A stretch of DNA of 64,000 nt, taken from contig CALZFC010000135.1 in the NCBI GenBank assembly GCA_945643635.1, forward strand, positions 352,501 to 416,500. The letters are read 5' to 3'. The notes beneath the pieces were generated by a model that was not told the DNA's origin, searched no databases, and saw nothing but the letters and a program-made list of their open reading frames with translations. Shown here piece after piece: positions 1 to 12,534 of the stretch (its first letter is position 1; the number at the start of each line of letters is the position of its first letter). The stretch is from Allodiplogaster sudhausi (Eukaryota; Nematoda; Chromadorea; Rhabditida; Diplogasteridae). The translations under genes were made by a program, and so were the position numbers.

Positions 1-684
1 ATCCATGCCGTGCAAAGCCATAAAGAATATTATTAACTGCAAAGAGCGTGGCTCGTGCGCCCTCTTTCTTCCTTTTGCACCCAATTTTCTTATCTTTTCT
101 ATCAATAAATGCACCTACCCTTTAGTTTCAACACACGAAAGGTGTAAATTTCATTGTAAGAACCTGAGTTCTTCTGTAACACTTACATAGGCATTTTGTT
201 GTTTTAAGCGATTTGCGGTACAAAATGACAAAGTAAACTGTGCATTGTGGGTAAAGTGTGGGCGCTCAGATTTTCGAAATCTTACATTACATTTAAGTGA
301 AGATATGCATTAGAAAAAAGGGCTGAAATCCAAACCGGAAACCAAGCAGTGCAACTTCCTTGTAAGTTAAGAATGTGGAACATCATTGCAATTATAAAAG
401 AAATGATATGTACCGCTCTGATATGAATTGGCGGGGAGAAGAACTTGTGTCTCGAGTGGATCTTATCGTGAATTGACCGCAGGAGGTGTATTTCAGGAGG
501 TCAAATGCGTGGATTGCGCAAATGAGGTCACTCACCCAATTTTCTTTAGCACCAAGTGATTGCGAGTGTTGAGAGAACAAGAAAGAAAGGAAGCCTTGAA
601 ATGAAGACTAAAAGTTGTGGAGAAGAGAAACCTGCTTCATCTGCTCTGTTACCTATTCAGTCTTCCTTTTGCGTCAGTTGAATC
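1..684. other. Upstream region, no gene recognised
   Basis: I see no reading frame with recognisable protein similarity, no tRNA-like or rRNA-like sequence and no tandem repeat here. It is AT-rich and lies directly upstream of the EF-hand gene, so it presumably holds that gene's promoter or 5' untranslated region. Confidence 0.4.
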
Positions 685-2357
685 ATGATCAGTCAACTCG
701 GAATCTTCCATGTTGTCTTAACATGTCTTTCTTCACTTTCCTACGCACAGACGGGTTATTTATACTTCATGGCTTTCTTTAATCAGAATAATGGATTTAG
801 TGTTAAAATAATGTCCGAAACAGTAATCTTTCACTATAGCATTCATACTGAATTGATTCTTTTTTTTATCCGTTGAAATAAAAATTTTATAAAAGTAATT
901 TTTCGCTTTAATTTTTATGCTTTGAAAGAACATGAAAATTGTTTTGATCGGATAAAATGATTTGTAGATCATTATGACTTGGATCAAGACGGAATAGTGG
1001 CTGTAGATGAATTCGTCGCAGTGGCCTACACAGAATATGGACTGGAGAAGGAGGACTTGGAAGCAGTAATGGAAGAAGTGAACCGGGACAAGGACGGCGA
1101 ACTCCAGGAAGAGCAGCTCCGACTGGCGAAGCGAAGACTGAGAGAGATCCAACAGAAAAGAGCTGCTACTTGGATCGAGGTTATCGAAGCTCCTCTCAAT
1201 CGCACTCTACCAAATATTCTGTTATTAACTACATAAACACTATTTCATGGGTTTTCTAGCAATTATTCCTGTAAAGAACACTGACATGAATTTCCTGTAC
1301 TCGCATAGGAAAACGACACGAATGAGGACAACGTTTTGTCGTTCTCTGAATTAGCTTCTTTCGTGACGAAGGAAGTGAGTGCGAGATCCAAGGAAGTCAG
1401 TGAGATCTTCCGAATGGCAGACCGAGACGCAGACGGATTCCTCTCTCTTCCTGAGGCGCCCTTCGCTCTCGCGCTCATCCGTACCAAGATTCTTCTTGAT
1501 GCCAACGACTTCATTCATGCACGTTGACATTTAACATCTTTCCTGTCACAAATAAATTACGAATAGAGCGGCAGATTTGCAAGACTGGAGTTGGCTCATC
1601 CTGTTTTACCTTTCAGTCTTTGCAGAAGTTCGATAGTGACGGAAACGGGAGACTGTCCGAGGAGGAGGCGATTCTGCTGGCAGATGTGGCCTTCGATGTG
1701 GGGACAGAAGAAGCCTTGGACGCCTTCGAGAGAGTGGCTGCCAATGAAGTGGACATTGGCCGGTTGCTCGTGGACGGATTCATTCTCAGTCTCAGAGAAA
1801 GCGCAATCTTCAAGACTCAGGAAACCATGAAGGCAAGACTTCTCCCTTTGCTATCTCATCTTCCTCATCAATACAGGAAGTTGACAAGGACGGCGATGGA
1901 TCGGTCAACTTCCATGAGCTACTCGCGAAATTTCCTATGAAGAAAGTTCCATTGTTGAAGAGGCTATTCAAGCGTGTGGATATCAACAATGCGAGTTTTC
2001 TTTAACATGGTTTGTTGATCGTAACCGGCAATGATATTTTTAGGACTTGACGCTGGACGCACCAGAATGGGTACAACTCATTGGAGAAATGAGTCGAATC
2101 AAGAAGAAGGGAAGGAAATCCATCAGAAACGGAGAAAAGAAGGTTTCACGGATCTCACAGTCAGGTTTCCCGTTACTTTTATACAACGCTATCTTGGCAG
2201 ATAATTCATGTTCGGCCGAGAACTTCTCATGCCTTCGAAGGAGTGGCGCGAGAGGAAGAGAACAAGGAAGGGAGAAAGAAGAGAAGCAGTGGAGTTGAGG
2301 AAGAGATCATCCCGTTCCTGGCCAGCAACAGTCTTCTTACTCAAAACAATCAAATGA
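685..2357 (+). CDS. Secreted multi-EF-hand calcium-binding protein (7 exons)
   Basis: Exon 1 (from ATG 685) encodes a hydrophobic signal peptide ending near SLSYAQ. Further exons are 968-1179, 1309-1518, 1617-1832, 1877-1990, 2044-2142 and 2241-2357 (TGA). EF-hand loops seen in order are DLDQDGIVAVDEF, NRDKDGELQEEQ, DTNEDNVLSFSE, DRDADGFLSLPE, DSDGNGRLSEEE and DKDGDGSVNFHE, so about six loops, with a basic Arg/Lys-rich C-terminus. The layout (signal peptide, many EF hands, no other domain) resembles calumenin/reticulocalbin-type or other secretory-pathway Ca2+ binders, but I see no HDEL-like retention signal and the family assignment is inference. Three of its six introns (1519, 1833 and 1991) start with GC rather than GT; each joins the flanking exons in phase. 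Confidence 0.8.
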
Positions 2358-4712
2358 GAACATTCTTACTCTTCAAGTTTCGTATTTCTCAAGTTTAATT
2401 TTAATTTTTTATTATTAATAGTTTGAGAAAAAGAACCATTTTCTTTTTATTCCGCCCTATTTATTTAAATATAAAATTATATGCGCATGCAGAAAGGAGC
2501 TGCGGGGCACTGGGAAGAGCGACGAGAATCTCTCTGCATTCCTGTCAAGGAACTTGTGAAAGGCATCTCTTATCAAGACTTGGCTACATTCTGCTCATCT
2601 ATTTTACGAGTACTGTCCCGGCTTAATTCGCATTAATAAATAATTTTTTTTATTAAATCTTATTGAATATGCAGTGTGGAAGATGTCGTTCTCTCCATTT
2701 GTACAGTGAAAGTACTCCTGTTTGGAGATCTTAGTGGATGGGAGAGCGTGAGAGACAAAGCGAAAGAGTGAGAGAGAGAGAAAGAGTGAGAGAGAGAGAG
2801 AAAGAGAAGGAAGCTGCAGTGTTGGTGAGTAAGCATTTGGATAGGAAGTGGACATAACGGGCAGAGGCCAACTGCCTTCTCATCTCACACGTGGGACAAT
2901 CATTTCACGCTACCTGCCACACTTGCCGTCTCTTTCTCTTTGCTCTCTCCCTTCTCTGCACTCTCTCGCCCTGTTTGTCTCTTTCCATCTCGTGCTTCGC
3001 TACCCTTGGGAAACTGCTGAAGCTTCACTACTCGATCCAGGTGCTCTGCTAACAAATTATGTTCCATTTTATTTAACAATGTATAGTCCATAAAAACAAT
3101 CATTTGGCTTGAAGTTCTAGAAATATTTGTATTTAATAAGCGGTACTAATTGCAAGACAATAAATCAATGACACCACGTTTGTGAACGTACATATGTATT
3201 TAGTATATCAAGTAAGATAGAAGGAATAGATTACGATCTTAAACTCTCGCATTTACAGAAATGTTTTTTTTTCTGCATGCTGACCTTAGATATTTCAGAG
3301 AAGAACTCAGTAAATGAAAACAGGCCGACGGAAGGATTGTAAGCATAAGAAAGTAACATAAGTTAAAGGAGCTCCCCGGGGAATTTACTTATATATGGTC
3401 TTTTCTTCATGAATGAATTCGCTTTGGTCGAAAACGTCGGCCTCGAAAGTTTTTGTTCACTCGTTTTATAAGCAAGAGAAATTCGACAGGGCGCAATTTG
3501 ACTACAGTCATCATGAGCCGCCCTCCTCTTTCTTTCTCTATCTTAACGGGCGCGTAACAATCGCATACTTTTCCTGCTATATAGAAAGATTTCCCGGACG
3601 GCTCCTTTAAGAAAGAAGATGGTAACAGTACATCCAGCTGAAAGTAGCAATGGCTGACTGGCCCTTCTCTCCCTGCTCTTGGCGGGTCCTTTGAGGAGTC
3701 TCCACAGCTCTTTCTCTCCTCTCCCACTTGGAACCACTCGACCTCTCACATCCACAACGTGTACCCTTCTCAGTCAACGGATTAGGGATGAACAACTGCA
3801 ACAGAGAGAGAGAGAGAGAGAGATATAGGAGGAGGGATTTGGAAAACGGTAGCCTTGATGAGAGAGCGAAAGAAGCCCGAGGTAATAGTGGGCGGGCTGC
3901 CAATGTTGCAGTAGAAAAATAGCAACTGAATAGAGAGGTAGAGAATGAGAACAAGGTAGCGATAGAAGAAAGAGACTGGGAAAGGGAAAGAGCGTGATAG
4001 AGAATAAGAAAGAGGGTGAAAGATAGTGAGTAAAGAGAGTGGGAGCGCGATATAAAGATATTGTGAGAAAGAGAGGAATAGGGAAGTAAACGCTGAAGAA
4101 TAGGCATCTCGAAGCAGAAGCATCTGGGGTCTCCTCTCCTTTTATTCTTCTCTTTCAGTCATAGTTGCCCCCTTCGAAGTAACGGGCTACTGCTCTTGCT
4201 GCAATCAACAACAAAGTCGTCCCTCATTTGCATAAGGGACGCCCATGCGTAGGAAAGGGTGTAGAGTGCAAAGTTGTAGAATGATTAGGACGAGATGGAA
4301 GGAGGAGAGTGAGAGAGAGAGACAGTGAGAGAGAGGGCGAGAGAGAGAGAGCGAGATAGAGAGAGAGAGAGAGGAAGAAAGGAGGCGGGAATGTGGAAGT
4401 CCCTCCAGCGCTGACCTTTGAGACTGGGCCAGAAATGGGTGCTGTCTTGACTTTGTCTCGCTCTTGACAACCCTCAATCAAAGTATGAGTAAGAGTCATG
4501 AGAGCAAGAATGCTCGAGCTGCTCTTTAATGCCCCTTTTCACTTCTGCGCGGTTCTTACCAAAGCAGGCGAGTGATCCTATTTCCTCTGAAGAAGCCGCT
4601 AGCAATGCTCCCTCCTCTCCCTAATTGCCCTCTCATTCATCCACTCATATGTATATGGTTAGCACCAGTCATCAACCGTTCCATCACTTTCCCATGCCGC
4701 TTAGCTTTTCTC

Positions 4713-4750
<38 letters not shown>

Positions 4751-5350
4751 GTCTCTCTCTAGCCCTCTTTCATATTCACTCTCCATAACCACTTTCGGTT
4801 GTCTCTTCCTTGAGTGGCAGCTAAATGTTCCACTCCCTTTGCTTGAGGAGATCCAGTCTCTCTCTCCTCTATCTCTCTCTCTGCCTGAGAATGGTTGACT
4901 TCGACTGTAACTCCGCTATGCCTGCCTGTCTCCTCGTGTCTTTCCTCATCACTCTCTCCTTTACTCTTTACTTATCTGATTCGCCCATTCCTTCTTGAGA
5001 TTTCTTAGAATCTCTGACTTGATGAGTTGGAAGGATGATCCTCTCTTGTCCTTGACTCTCCTTGACTCTTCTGTCGTCTACATTCTTTTCCTTTCCTCTA
5101 TCAATCGTCTTCTCTCATTGTACTGCAGATCATCCCTCGTCCCTTCCTCTCTCATTTTCACTATTTGACTTTCACTGCTTTTCTCTGGCTCAGGGCATGA
5201 ACTGGTTTTTTGATCGCGGTCCGACTGGATGTGTGAATCCATCCCTCTTTAGCTTGCGGTCACTTCTGTTGTTTTTATTGAGAAATGTTTTCCTTTGCAG
5301 TTAAATATTTGAAAAGGTTGAACGGAAGAAGTTGGAATGAATCAGCTGGA
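2358..5350. other. Intergenic region with purine/pyrimidine microsatellites
   Basis: No recognisable gene lies between the EF-hand gene and the cadherin. The stretch holds (GA)n-rich tracts near 2770-2810, 3798-3825 and 4308-4378, and (CT)n tracts near 4713-4745 and 4855-4880. Long Ser-Leu or Arg-Glu reading frames here are translations of these repeats. A pyrimidine-rich splice-acceptor-like site ends at 5300, just upstream of the cadherin start. Confidence 0.5.
5288..5301 (+). promoter_or_regulatory. Possible trans-splice or 5'UTR splice acceptor
   Basis: A polypyrimidine run followed by TTTGCAG ends at 5300, 50 bases before the cadherin start codon at 5351, with no upstream coding exon visible. 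In a nematode this could be a spliced-leader acceptor, or an ordinary 5'UTR intron end. A short out-of-frame ATG at 5337 (five codons and a stop) lies between the site and the start codon. Confidence 0.3.
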
Positions 5351-6339
5351 ATGAAAAGAAGTCTTAGCTGGTTGTTGTCCCTCGTCTGTTGGCTGTCGCA
5401 GGCCGATTCAGTCCAGTTCCGTGTTCTCGAAGGTGCTCCTCGCGGATTCCTCCTCGGCCACGTCCTCTCCCCTCCTGCTCCTTCCAACCAAGTCAACTTC
5501 TTCGTTGCATACTCGGATTCCACTGCTGAAGAGGTTCCTCCCATTCTATTTCCATCTATCCCCTTATATCATGAAAAAATGGTGGCATCACAAATAACAT
5601 TTATATGCCCTTCATACACATTTATTTCTGTTGTATTCGCAATTGCTATATAATTTGTCGATCAAGAATTCTTGGCCCCGAGCAGAGGGATCAAGGAACT
5701 TTCGGCCGGCTTTTGGGCTCTCAAAATAGCAGGGTGTGAAAAAGCGGGCCGAGTCAGAGTGGTCACATTATTCAATAATGTAATAAATTATCATTATTAT
5801 TAAGAAGAATTAATGTCTGCTGTCCGAAGAACGCGGTGAGAGGGCAAAAAGCCGCGCCTTTGTTTAGCCTCCATTTACTGCACCAAACCCAGTTGGAATG
5901 GCCGAGATGCTCGAGGTCGTCCTTCCTTCCCTGCTGCCTTTGCTCTTTCATATATATTTCTCTCTGCCTAGCTCCCTCTTTATCGCTCTCTCTCTCTCTC
6001 ACTGTCGCTCTCTCTCCCTCATCGTCTCTCTCTTTCCTTTACTTCCCCACTGTTCACATCACCCAACGCGCCACGTTCCTCTCTATCCACTTATTGTCCA
6101 TGTGCAAGGAAGTCTTCTGAGCCGGACAGTCTCGCGGTGAGAGTAAAGAAGGGAGTGGAGAGGCAGGAAGAGAAGAAGGAAGAGGGGAGAGAGAGCGAGA
6201 GGGAGAAGGACAGAGATAAAAGGGTAGGATTGCGGCTAGTTGCAGCTGAAATCTGGGTGTTGTCGACATGCTGATCTAATGTTGTCCACCAGATTGGCAT
6301 GGTCCGTCATAACCCCCTGGGGCATCTCTTTTCTATCTG

Positions 6340-6375
<36 letters not shown>

Positions 6376-8577
6376 GCTCCGCTCACCCTCTCTCACGCCC
6401 TTTCTGGTGACCTTCTTTCCTCTGCCAGAATTGCATTGAGTTGGGGGTGTCACCCTCCCGCAATCGAAGGCGGAAACATAATGAAATCTTACGTCTTACT
6501 CAGTCTGCTTTCGCCTCTCCCTTCTTTTGGTTCGAAAGAGAATGCAACAATCGAGTTGTAATGATTGTTAGAACAGAACAGGAGATTATGATGAATTAAA
6601 GAGCTTTTGCAGGCCCTTCATGTGGACGAGCACACTGGAGAAGTTCGTGTGGTGGGGGAAATCGACTTCGAGGAGCAGCGTCGCTTCGAACTCCTCGCCG
6701 TTCCTCTTGCAGGCGGAGAGGGAATTCCTGTCTCAGTCATTGTTGAGGATCTCAATGACAATGCTCCCGAATTCCCGAAGAAGTCTATGATTGTAAGAAG
6801 AAAACGGTAATGAATGGATAGAGGAGGCCTTCTTTCAGCTGCAAATCTCAGAAGTGGCCCGCCGCGGCTCCCGCTTCGCCCTTCCCTCAGCTGTGGATGG
6901 AGACTCCCCTCCCCTCGATGTCCAGAGCTATCGCATTGTGCGGGGGAATCTCAACAATGTCTTCCGACTGCAGACGAGAAGGGTGGAGGGAGGAGGATAA
7001 GAGGGAGGGGGGCATCTACTTCTTGAACTGGAAGTTATCGGGATGCTTGACCGCGAGTTCCGCGACCACTACGAACTCGTGATCGAGGCTCGCGATGGAG
7101 GAGATCCTGCTAAGTTTGAGCACTTTTATATCAGAGAGATTCACTCATTTTAATTATTCAATTTTTAAACATCATAATACTTTTCTATAATCATATTTTG
7201 TAGAACTACATACATACATATGTACATATGTACTAAATAATCTTCCAACATATGTTCAGGGCGGGGGAACTGCGGGTGGAAATAGTTGTGCTGGACGTGA
7301 ACGACAATGCTCCAGTGTGGACAGAGAAGAGCGGGAAGTACTCGATCCTCCTGTCGCCCACCTCCATGGCTCTTCTTTCTCAGCCAATTCTATCTCTCTC
7401 TGCTACCGATTCGGACGACGGTGACAATGGAAGAGTCTCCTTCAGACTGGCAAATGTTGGTTTCTCTTTCCCGGCAGATCATCCGTCCATCACTCTGCTT
7501 ATAGACCCGTGCAGATGTTTCATCCTTCTTCTCGCTCTCTCCGAATGGTTCTCTCTATGCCTCCCCATCAGTGCCGGAAGGTGATTTCGAGTTGGTAGTG
7601 GTAGCTTGTGATGCTGGTCAGCCGTCCCTGGAGACGTCGGCTACGGTGTCAGTGGTGGTGGAGAGGGCGGCCAGAGAAGTTCCTTGTCTTGACATTGTGT
7701 GGCTGACTCCGTCGGCAGAGGCAGCCATCTCGGAGAACGCGACTCTCGCTGCAGTCGTCGCCCGTATCAGCCTCACTCCTACTGACGACTCTCTGTTAGA
7801 CATCAACTACTTTTTAAATTTAGTTTGTTCAATTCTTATTTTTCAGTTGCTATTTAATTTAGCCTTGACATTTTGCCTTTCTTAGACAAGTGGAGATGAG
7901 TGGCTGCAGCAGTTTGTGCCTGCGAGAATCGGATCACACGAACGTGTTCCTCTTGTCACTCTGCGCCCCACTCGATCGAGAAGCCGTAGCCGAGTACCAA
8001 CTCGTGTTCGCTCTCAAGGAAGGCTCCCATCTTCTTCTCGAGCACCCTCAGCTCCTTCAGGTGCCTCCACATCATTTATACCCATCTGAAAGTGGTTGCT
8101 TCCCAATAGATTCTGGATGTTAACGACCAACGGCCGTCATGGCCATCTCGGGCAGTGCGGATCTCGTTGAATCGGTCAGCAGATGAGGATGTCGATTTGT
8201 CCGCGATAGACGCGGATGAGGGGGAGAATGGCCGTCTCTCCTATTCCATCCACGGCACAAACCTCGTGTTCATCGACCAGGAGAGCGGCCGCATCAGACT
8301 CGCTGAAAATGTTGGTCTTGAATCTCTTTGAGCAAGAAGTTTAAATAGATCATTTAATTGTCCCTTGTTTCTTTGTGCTGTTTTGCAGGAATGTCCGAGA
8401 GATTCCCCGCTCGAGTTTGAAGTGGAAGCCAGAGATGGAGGTTCCCCTCCACTGAGTTCTCGCCTCTCAGTCACCGCTGACATTATCGGCCTCCCTGGCT
8501 GGGAACCCCGTTGTTCTTTCCCGCTCTACGAAACCACAGTTCGAGAGGACATCGCCGTTGGTAGTTGTCTTCTTGAG
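5351..8577 (+). CDS. Dachsous-like giant cadherin, exon block 1 (signal peptide and first cadherin repeats)
   Basis: ATG 5351 opens a clear signal peptide (MKRSLSWLLSLVCWLSQADS), followed by the first ectodomain. Exon 1 ends at 5533 and exon 2 starts at 6613. Cadherin calcium-binding motifs follow: VEDLNDNAPEF near 6745, LDREF near 7055, VLDVNDNAPVW near 7290, DSDDGDNGRVSF near 7405 and DADEGENGRLSY near 8208. The block ends at 8577 with a GT donor. The protein is an adhesion receptor; tandem cadherin repeats bind Ca2+ at their junctions. An in-frame TAA lies at 6998-7000 in a GGA-rich stretch just before a well conserved repeat, so it is an error, a lesion or a tiny unseen intron. The intron at 7445-7570 could not be resolved cleanly. 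Blocks 2 and 3 are the same gene. Confidence 0.88.
5534..6612 (+). other. Cadherin intron 1
   Basis: The intron begins GT after GAAGAG and ends TTTTGCAG before the exon encoding ALHVDEHTGEV. It contains (CT)n tracts near 5985-6030 and 6338-6372 and a GA-rich tract near 6180-6215. No other gene is seen in it. Confidence 0.6.
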
Positions 8578-8670
8578 GTAAATATCTATATATTTTATCA
8601 TCACATTTTCATCGCAATTACTACTACACAATGTTCCGTTTCTCGTTCAGTGAAAAGTAGAGCAATAATT

Positions 8671-11600
8671 CTATGTTGCCTTCTTCTTTACACTGGCTGA
8701 TCTTGCTCTCTCTGTGGTTGAATCTCGTGAGACTGGCCTCCCCTTCGATGGTGGTCTAGCAGAGGCATCTTTAGCTGAGGGGGGCCTTGTCTCTTTGGAA
8801 GGAGAGCGACCCCTCGAGGGTGGTCGATCCTTGGAAGAGGGTCTTGTTGCCTGCTTGGAAGAGGGTCTGGACTGGCTGGGGGTAACGGTCTCGATAGTCT
8901 TCTCCTTTCCCTTGCTGCTTGGCCTCTTCTTTGGCTGCCCCGTTGCTGGTCTGGCCACTGCCTCGTCAAACATCTCCAAGAGATCATCTCCTTTTGCTTT
9001 CTTCTTTGTCGATTCTCCACTGCTCGTTTTCAACTGCAACATCCAGAGAATTGTCTCTTTCTATCGCTCTTTCTATATCTCTCTACTCTCTCGCACTCTC
9101 TCTCTCTCGCGCTCTCTCTACTCTCTCTCTCTCTCTCTCGCTCTCTCTCTCTACTCTCTCTCTCTCTCTTTCCCTCTCTCTTAATCTTCATTCGTATCGA
9201 TTACACTGTTCGTAAGAATCCTTCAAATGACAGGATTCATAGTGCTCGAGACTAAGAATAGTTTGCATCTGAATTCACTCGCATTCGTCACTGCCAATGG
9301 CACCCAGGATTTCCCAGAGGAGACATCCAATGAATTTTTGAGCTCGAAGCACTTGGCCAGAAGATTCAGCTGTTTCTTTGGCAGTGAGAGGGAAGGGGCT
9401 GACATGGCGGTTGATAACCTCGGATAACTTTGAGCTCAGACTCTTCTTGTTGGCCGCCGCGTCAATGCTCGTCACGGAATCCGCATTCTCCTTCTCAAAT
9501 TACAACTATCGATTAGCTAAACAAATATAGCTTATTTCAGTCATTTTCCATCATTTATAATACTGCACTTAAGAATAATTCAGTTCAGTCACTGAAAAGA
9601 ATTGCTCTTTTCTTGTCTCTTGGCAGGACGCTTCGAAGTTCGAGAGCTTATTCCAATCTTTTTTTGTAGTAACCTATTTGATAAAAATAAAAATAAGATG
9701 AAGGATGCCTTAGCTGCGTCTTGGTATTCCTTCATCTCGCTCTCGTCGTCAAAGAGGGCGAGCTGGAACTCCTCGACATTCTCCCTTGCGACAACGGAAG
9801 AGAGTAATGCCATTTCATCCCCTTTGTCCTCGACTCCTCCCTCTCCCCCTCCTCCGCCGTGTCCCTTTCTTCCTCCAGCTCGGAAGATGTTCTTCCCCAG
9901 ATCAGTCTTGCGATCTCGGCCTCCGAGCGAGAGATCGTCCTTCTACATCAATTATGTAGAAAAGAAATGAAGTTGTGAAATGTTCTTTTGAACCTCGATC
10001 TCAATTCGCTTTGAGGGCGGCCGCGTGGAGAATTCAGAACTTCTGGCGAGAATTCCGTCCTCGAAGTATTTGATGCAGCCGGGCGAGTCCGTTCTCTCAC
10101 TCACAACCAATTCTTCAGTCGACAGAATGAGATGACCATTCTCTGCCTGTTTCTTCTCTCGGATTAGAATCGACACTTTTATTCGACAATCCTGTAAATG
10201 GTCTGAATACGATCCCATGGCTTTCCTCTCAAAGGACTGCTCCTTTAGACGTACACAATTATATTAAATCTAAATATGTACATCTAACAAATATGCAGTT
10301 GAAAATGAACCTGGAAATAGGAGAGTAGCGTTGCGCGCATCACATAAAATTCCCACAGCTGGCAGCGACGATACGCTGATATCATCTGAGGAGAGGGAGG
10401 GTCATTGAGAGGGGAGGAGAGAGGGGGAGTGGGAGGGTCATTGAGAGGGGAGGCGAGAGGAGGAGAGGGAGCGTCATTGAGAGGGGAGGAGAGGGAGGGT
10501 CATTGTAAGAGGGGGTGGGGAGAGATGAGGAGTGGGAGGGTCATTGAGAGGGGAGGCGAGAGGAGGAGAGGGGGGTGCATTGAGAGGGGAGGAGAGCGGG
10601 GGAGAGGGAGCGTCATTGAGAGGGGAGGAGAGGGAGGGTCATTGTGAGGGGGGGGGGGAGAGATGAGGAGAGGGAGGGTCATTGAGAGGGGAGTCGAGAG
10701 GAGGAGAGGGAGGTGCATTGAGAGGGGAGGAGAGCGGGGGAGAGGGAGGGTCATTGAGAGGGGAGGAGAGGGGACGAGAGGGAGGTGCATTGAGAGGGGA
10801 GGAGAGCGGGGGAGAGGGAGGGTCATTGAGAGGGGAGGAGAGGGGACGAGAGGGAGGGTCATTGAGAGGGAAGGCGAGAGGAGGAGAGGGAGGTGCATTG
10901 AGAGGGGAGGAGAGAGGGGAGTGGGAGGGTCATTGAGAGGGGAGGAGAGCGGGGGAGAGGGAGGGTCATTTAGAGGGGAGGAGAGAGAGGGAGTGGGAGG
11001 GTCATTGAGAGGGGAGGCGAGAGGGGGAGTGGGACGGTCATTGAGAGGATAGGAGAGAGGAGGAGAGGGAGGTGCATTGAGACGGGAGGCGAGTGTCGGG
11101 GTTGTTTCTGAACCGGCCGGCAATGGGGAAGCTACCGTTGCCATGACGAGAATGGCAGCTTACGCATTGCCAGCCAGTCTCTCAGAGAACAGCCCAGGCT
11201 GGGAGAAGACAATCTAAAAAGATTCATCTATTCTGTGCGCACCATTTTGTGGGCCTTGTCGAGGAGAGAGTGGATGGAGTTGTCATCCGAGGAGAACAGA
11301 GCAGAGATACCATCCAGATGGTTTGCCGTTAGAGTTAGGAGCTGCAAGTCTTTTCCTATACAATCACATTTCAGATAGAAAAATACTTACATGTTCCGGA
11401 GAAACAAGGTTTTGCAACTGGTATTTAAATATCATCATCATCAAGTCGAACAGCTTATCCATGCTGAAATGGAATAGATCACCAGTTTATTCGCACATAC
11501 TCATTCTTATTTTTAGTAAATGACTTTGTTTGAAACGAATCACATCCTGGAGAATTAGCAGAGAAGAGAAAAAGAAAGAGAGAAAAAGAAAGAGAGAGAC

Positions 11601-12247
11601 AGAGAGAGAGAGGGGGAGAGAGAGAGAGAAAGGGAGAGAGCGAGAGAGATAGAAGGGGATAGAGCGAGAGAGAGAGATAGCGAAAGAGAGAGAGAGCGAG
11701 AAAGGGAGAGAGCGAGAAGAGAGAGAGAGGGAGAGAGAGAGAGAGAGAGTGATTGCTAACCTCGTGTCATTAAGTCGCATTATGGAAGAGTGGGCCAGTT
11801 GAGTAAAGATTTCCTTGAGTTTGCTCTTGGATATAATTGTATTCATTCGGAAATAGACACTGAATGCATCCTCACTGAACATGGCACACGCAATTTCAGA
11901 GAGAACTTTGTCCGCTTTCTTCTCTCCGACGCTCTAAACACAACATTTGTACTCTTAACTTTGCTAGTGGTGTTGAAATTGAGACGGGGGGGGGCTGGAT
12001 ACTTTCCTTCTTGAAGTTCCTATTTTCTCGCATGAATTCGAAATAATATCAATAATTACATTAAATCGACAGCCTTCATGGATGTCTTTCAGACGTTGAA
12101 TATAAGAAGAAGAAAATAGTGCGAAAAGATACTTAACTGTGATATGGCGAGAGAATGGGAACTGACGACGAGTCGCTGCTCCAGGATGTAGAGCATCTCC
12201 GCCCCCATGTTGATGTACAACAAGGGAAGCACTCGTTGCGTTGCCAT
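8671..12247 (-). CDS. OSCP1: OSCP1-like protein, nested antisense inside a cadherin intron
   Basis: The start (12247) reads MATQRVLPLLYINMGAEMLY, the conserved N-terminus of organic solute carrier partner 1. Approximate exons: 12138-12247, 11761-11933 (KLKEIFTQLAHSSIMRLN), 11391-11463 (MDKLFDLMMMIFKYQLQN), 11243-11341 (TANHLDGISALFSSDDN), 10311-10385 (MRATLLSYFQ), 9994-10191 (DCRIKVSILIREKK), 9709-9942, about 9600-9670, about 9235-9480 and 8671-9033. The last exon carries the family's C-terminal KGDDLLEMFDE motif, extended by a basic Ser/Pro/Lys-rich tail of about 90 residues; vertebrate OSCP1 ends soon after this motif. OSCP1 family proteins are intracellular and linked to organic-solute transport and to cilia. 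The whole gene lies in the cadherin intron 8578-12806 on the opposite strand. A one-base frame change is needed near 9380, and the junction of exons 1 and 2 is out of phase as I assigned it. Confidence 0.86.
9050..9182. repeat. (CT)n-rich microsatellite
   Basis: Imperfect CT/TCTA-rich run directly upstream, in OSCP1 sense, of its last exon. It is also within the cadherin intron. Confidence 0.8.
10384..11095. repeat. Purine-only minisatellite in an OSCP1 intron
   Basis: About twenty degenerate copies of a roughly 36-38 bp unit built from GAGAGGGGAGGAGAG-type purine blocks separated by a TCATTGAGAG or TGCATTGAGAG spacer. It fills nearly the whole OSCP1 intron 10386-11242. Long open frames on both strands here (Arg-Gly-Glu or Pro-Leu-Ser repeats) are by-products of the repeat. 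Confidence 0.85.
11560..11752. repeat. (GA)n-rich tract in an OSCP1 intron
   Basis: Interrupted GAGAGA/GAAAGA repeat between OSCP1 exons 2 and 3. On the OSCP1 coding strand it is pyrimidine-rich. Confidence 0.8.
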
Positions 12248-12534
12248 CAAGCAAAAGGACAGCAACTTACTAAGCACCGTTTCACGCCTGCCGCTGCTCC
12301 TTCTCTAGCCACTCTCCTCTTTCCGAACACTATCTCGTCTCTCTCCACTTCATCCACCTTGTTCACATGGCAACGGCAGTCTGGAGACGGCTGCCCTGAA
12401 ATCTCTTCTCTCGTCCGAATTCTAACACTCCTTTTGATAAGATAGCTCATTTGTATTCATCCAAGTATAACAGAAGACATCCATTTATATCCTCATTTGA
12501 AGAACATCCACCCACCTCCCGCAAAACTGCTTAC

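Noticed and set aside
8714..9184. Plus-strand frame of 156 codons over the last OSCP1 exon
   Set aside because: It is the complement of the OSCP1 C-terminus; the minus-strand reading matches a known family end motif.
10405..11144. Long Arg-Gly-Glu (+) and Pro-Leu-Ser (-) reading frames
   Set aside because: They follow the purine minisatellite exactly and lie in an OSCP1 intron.
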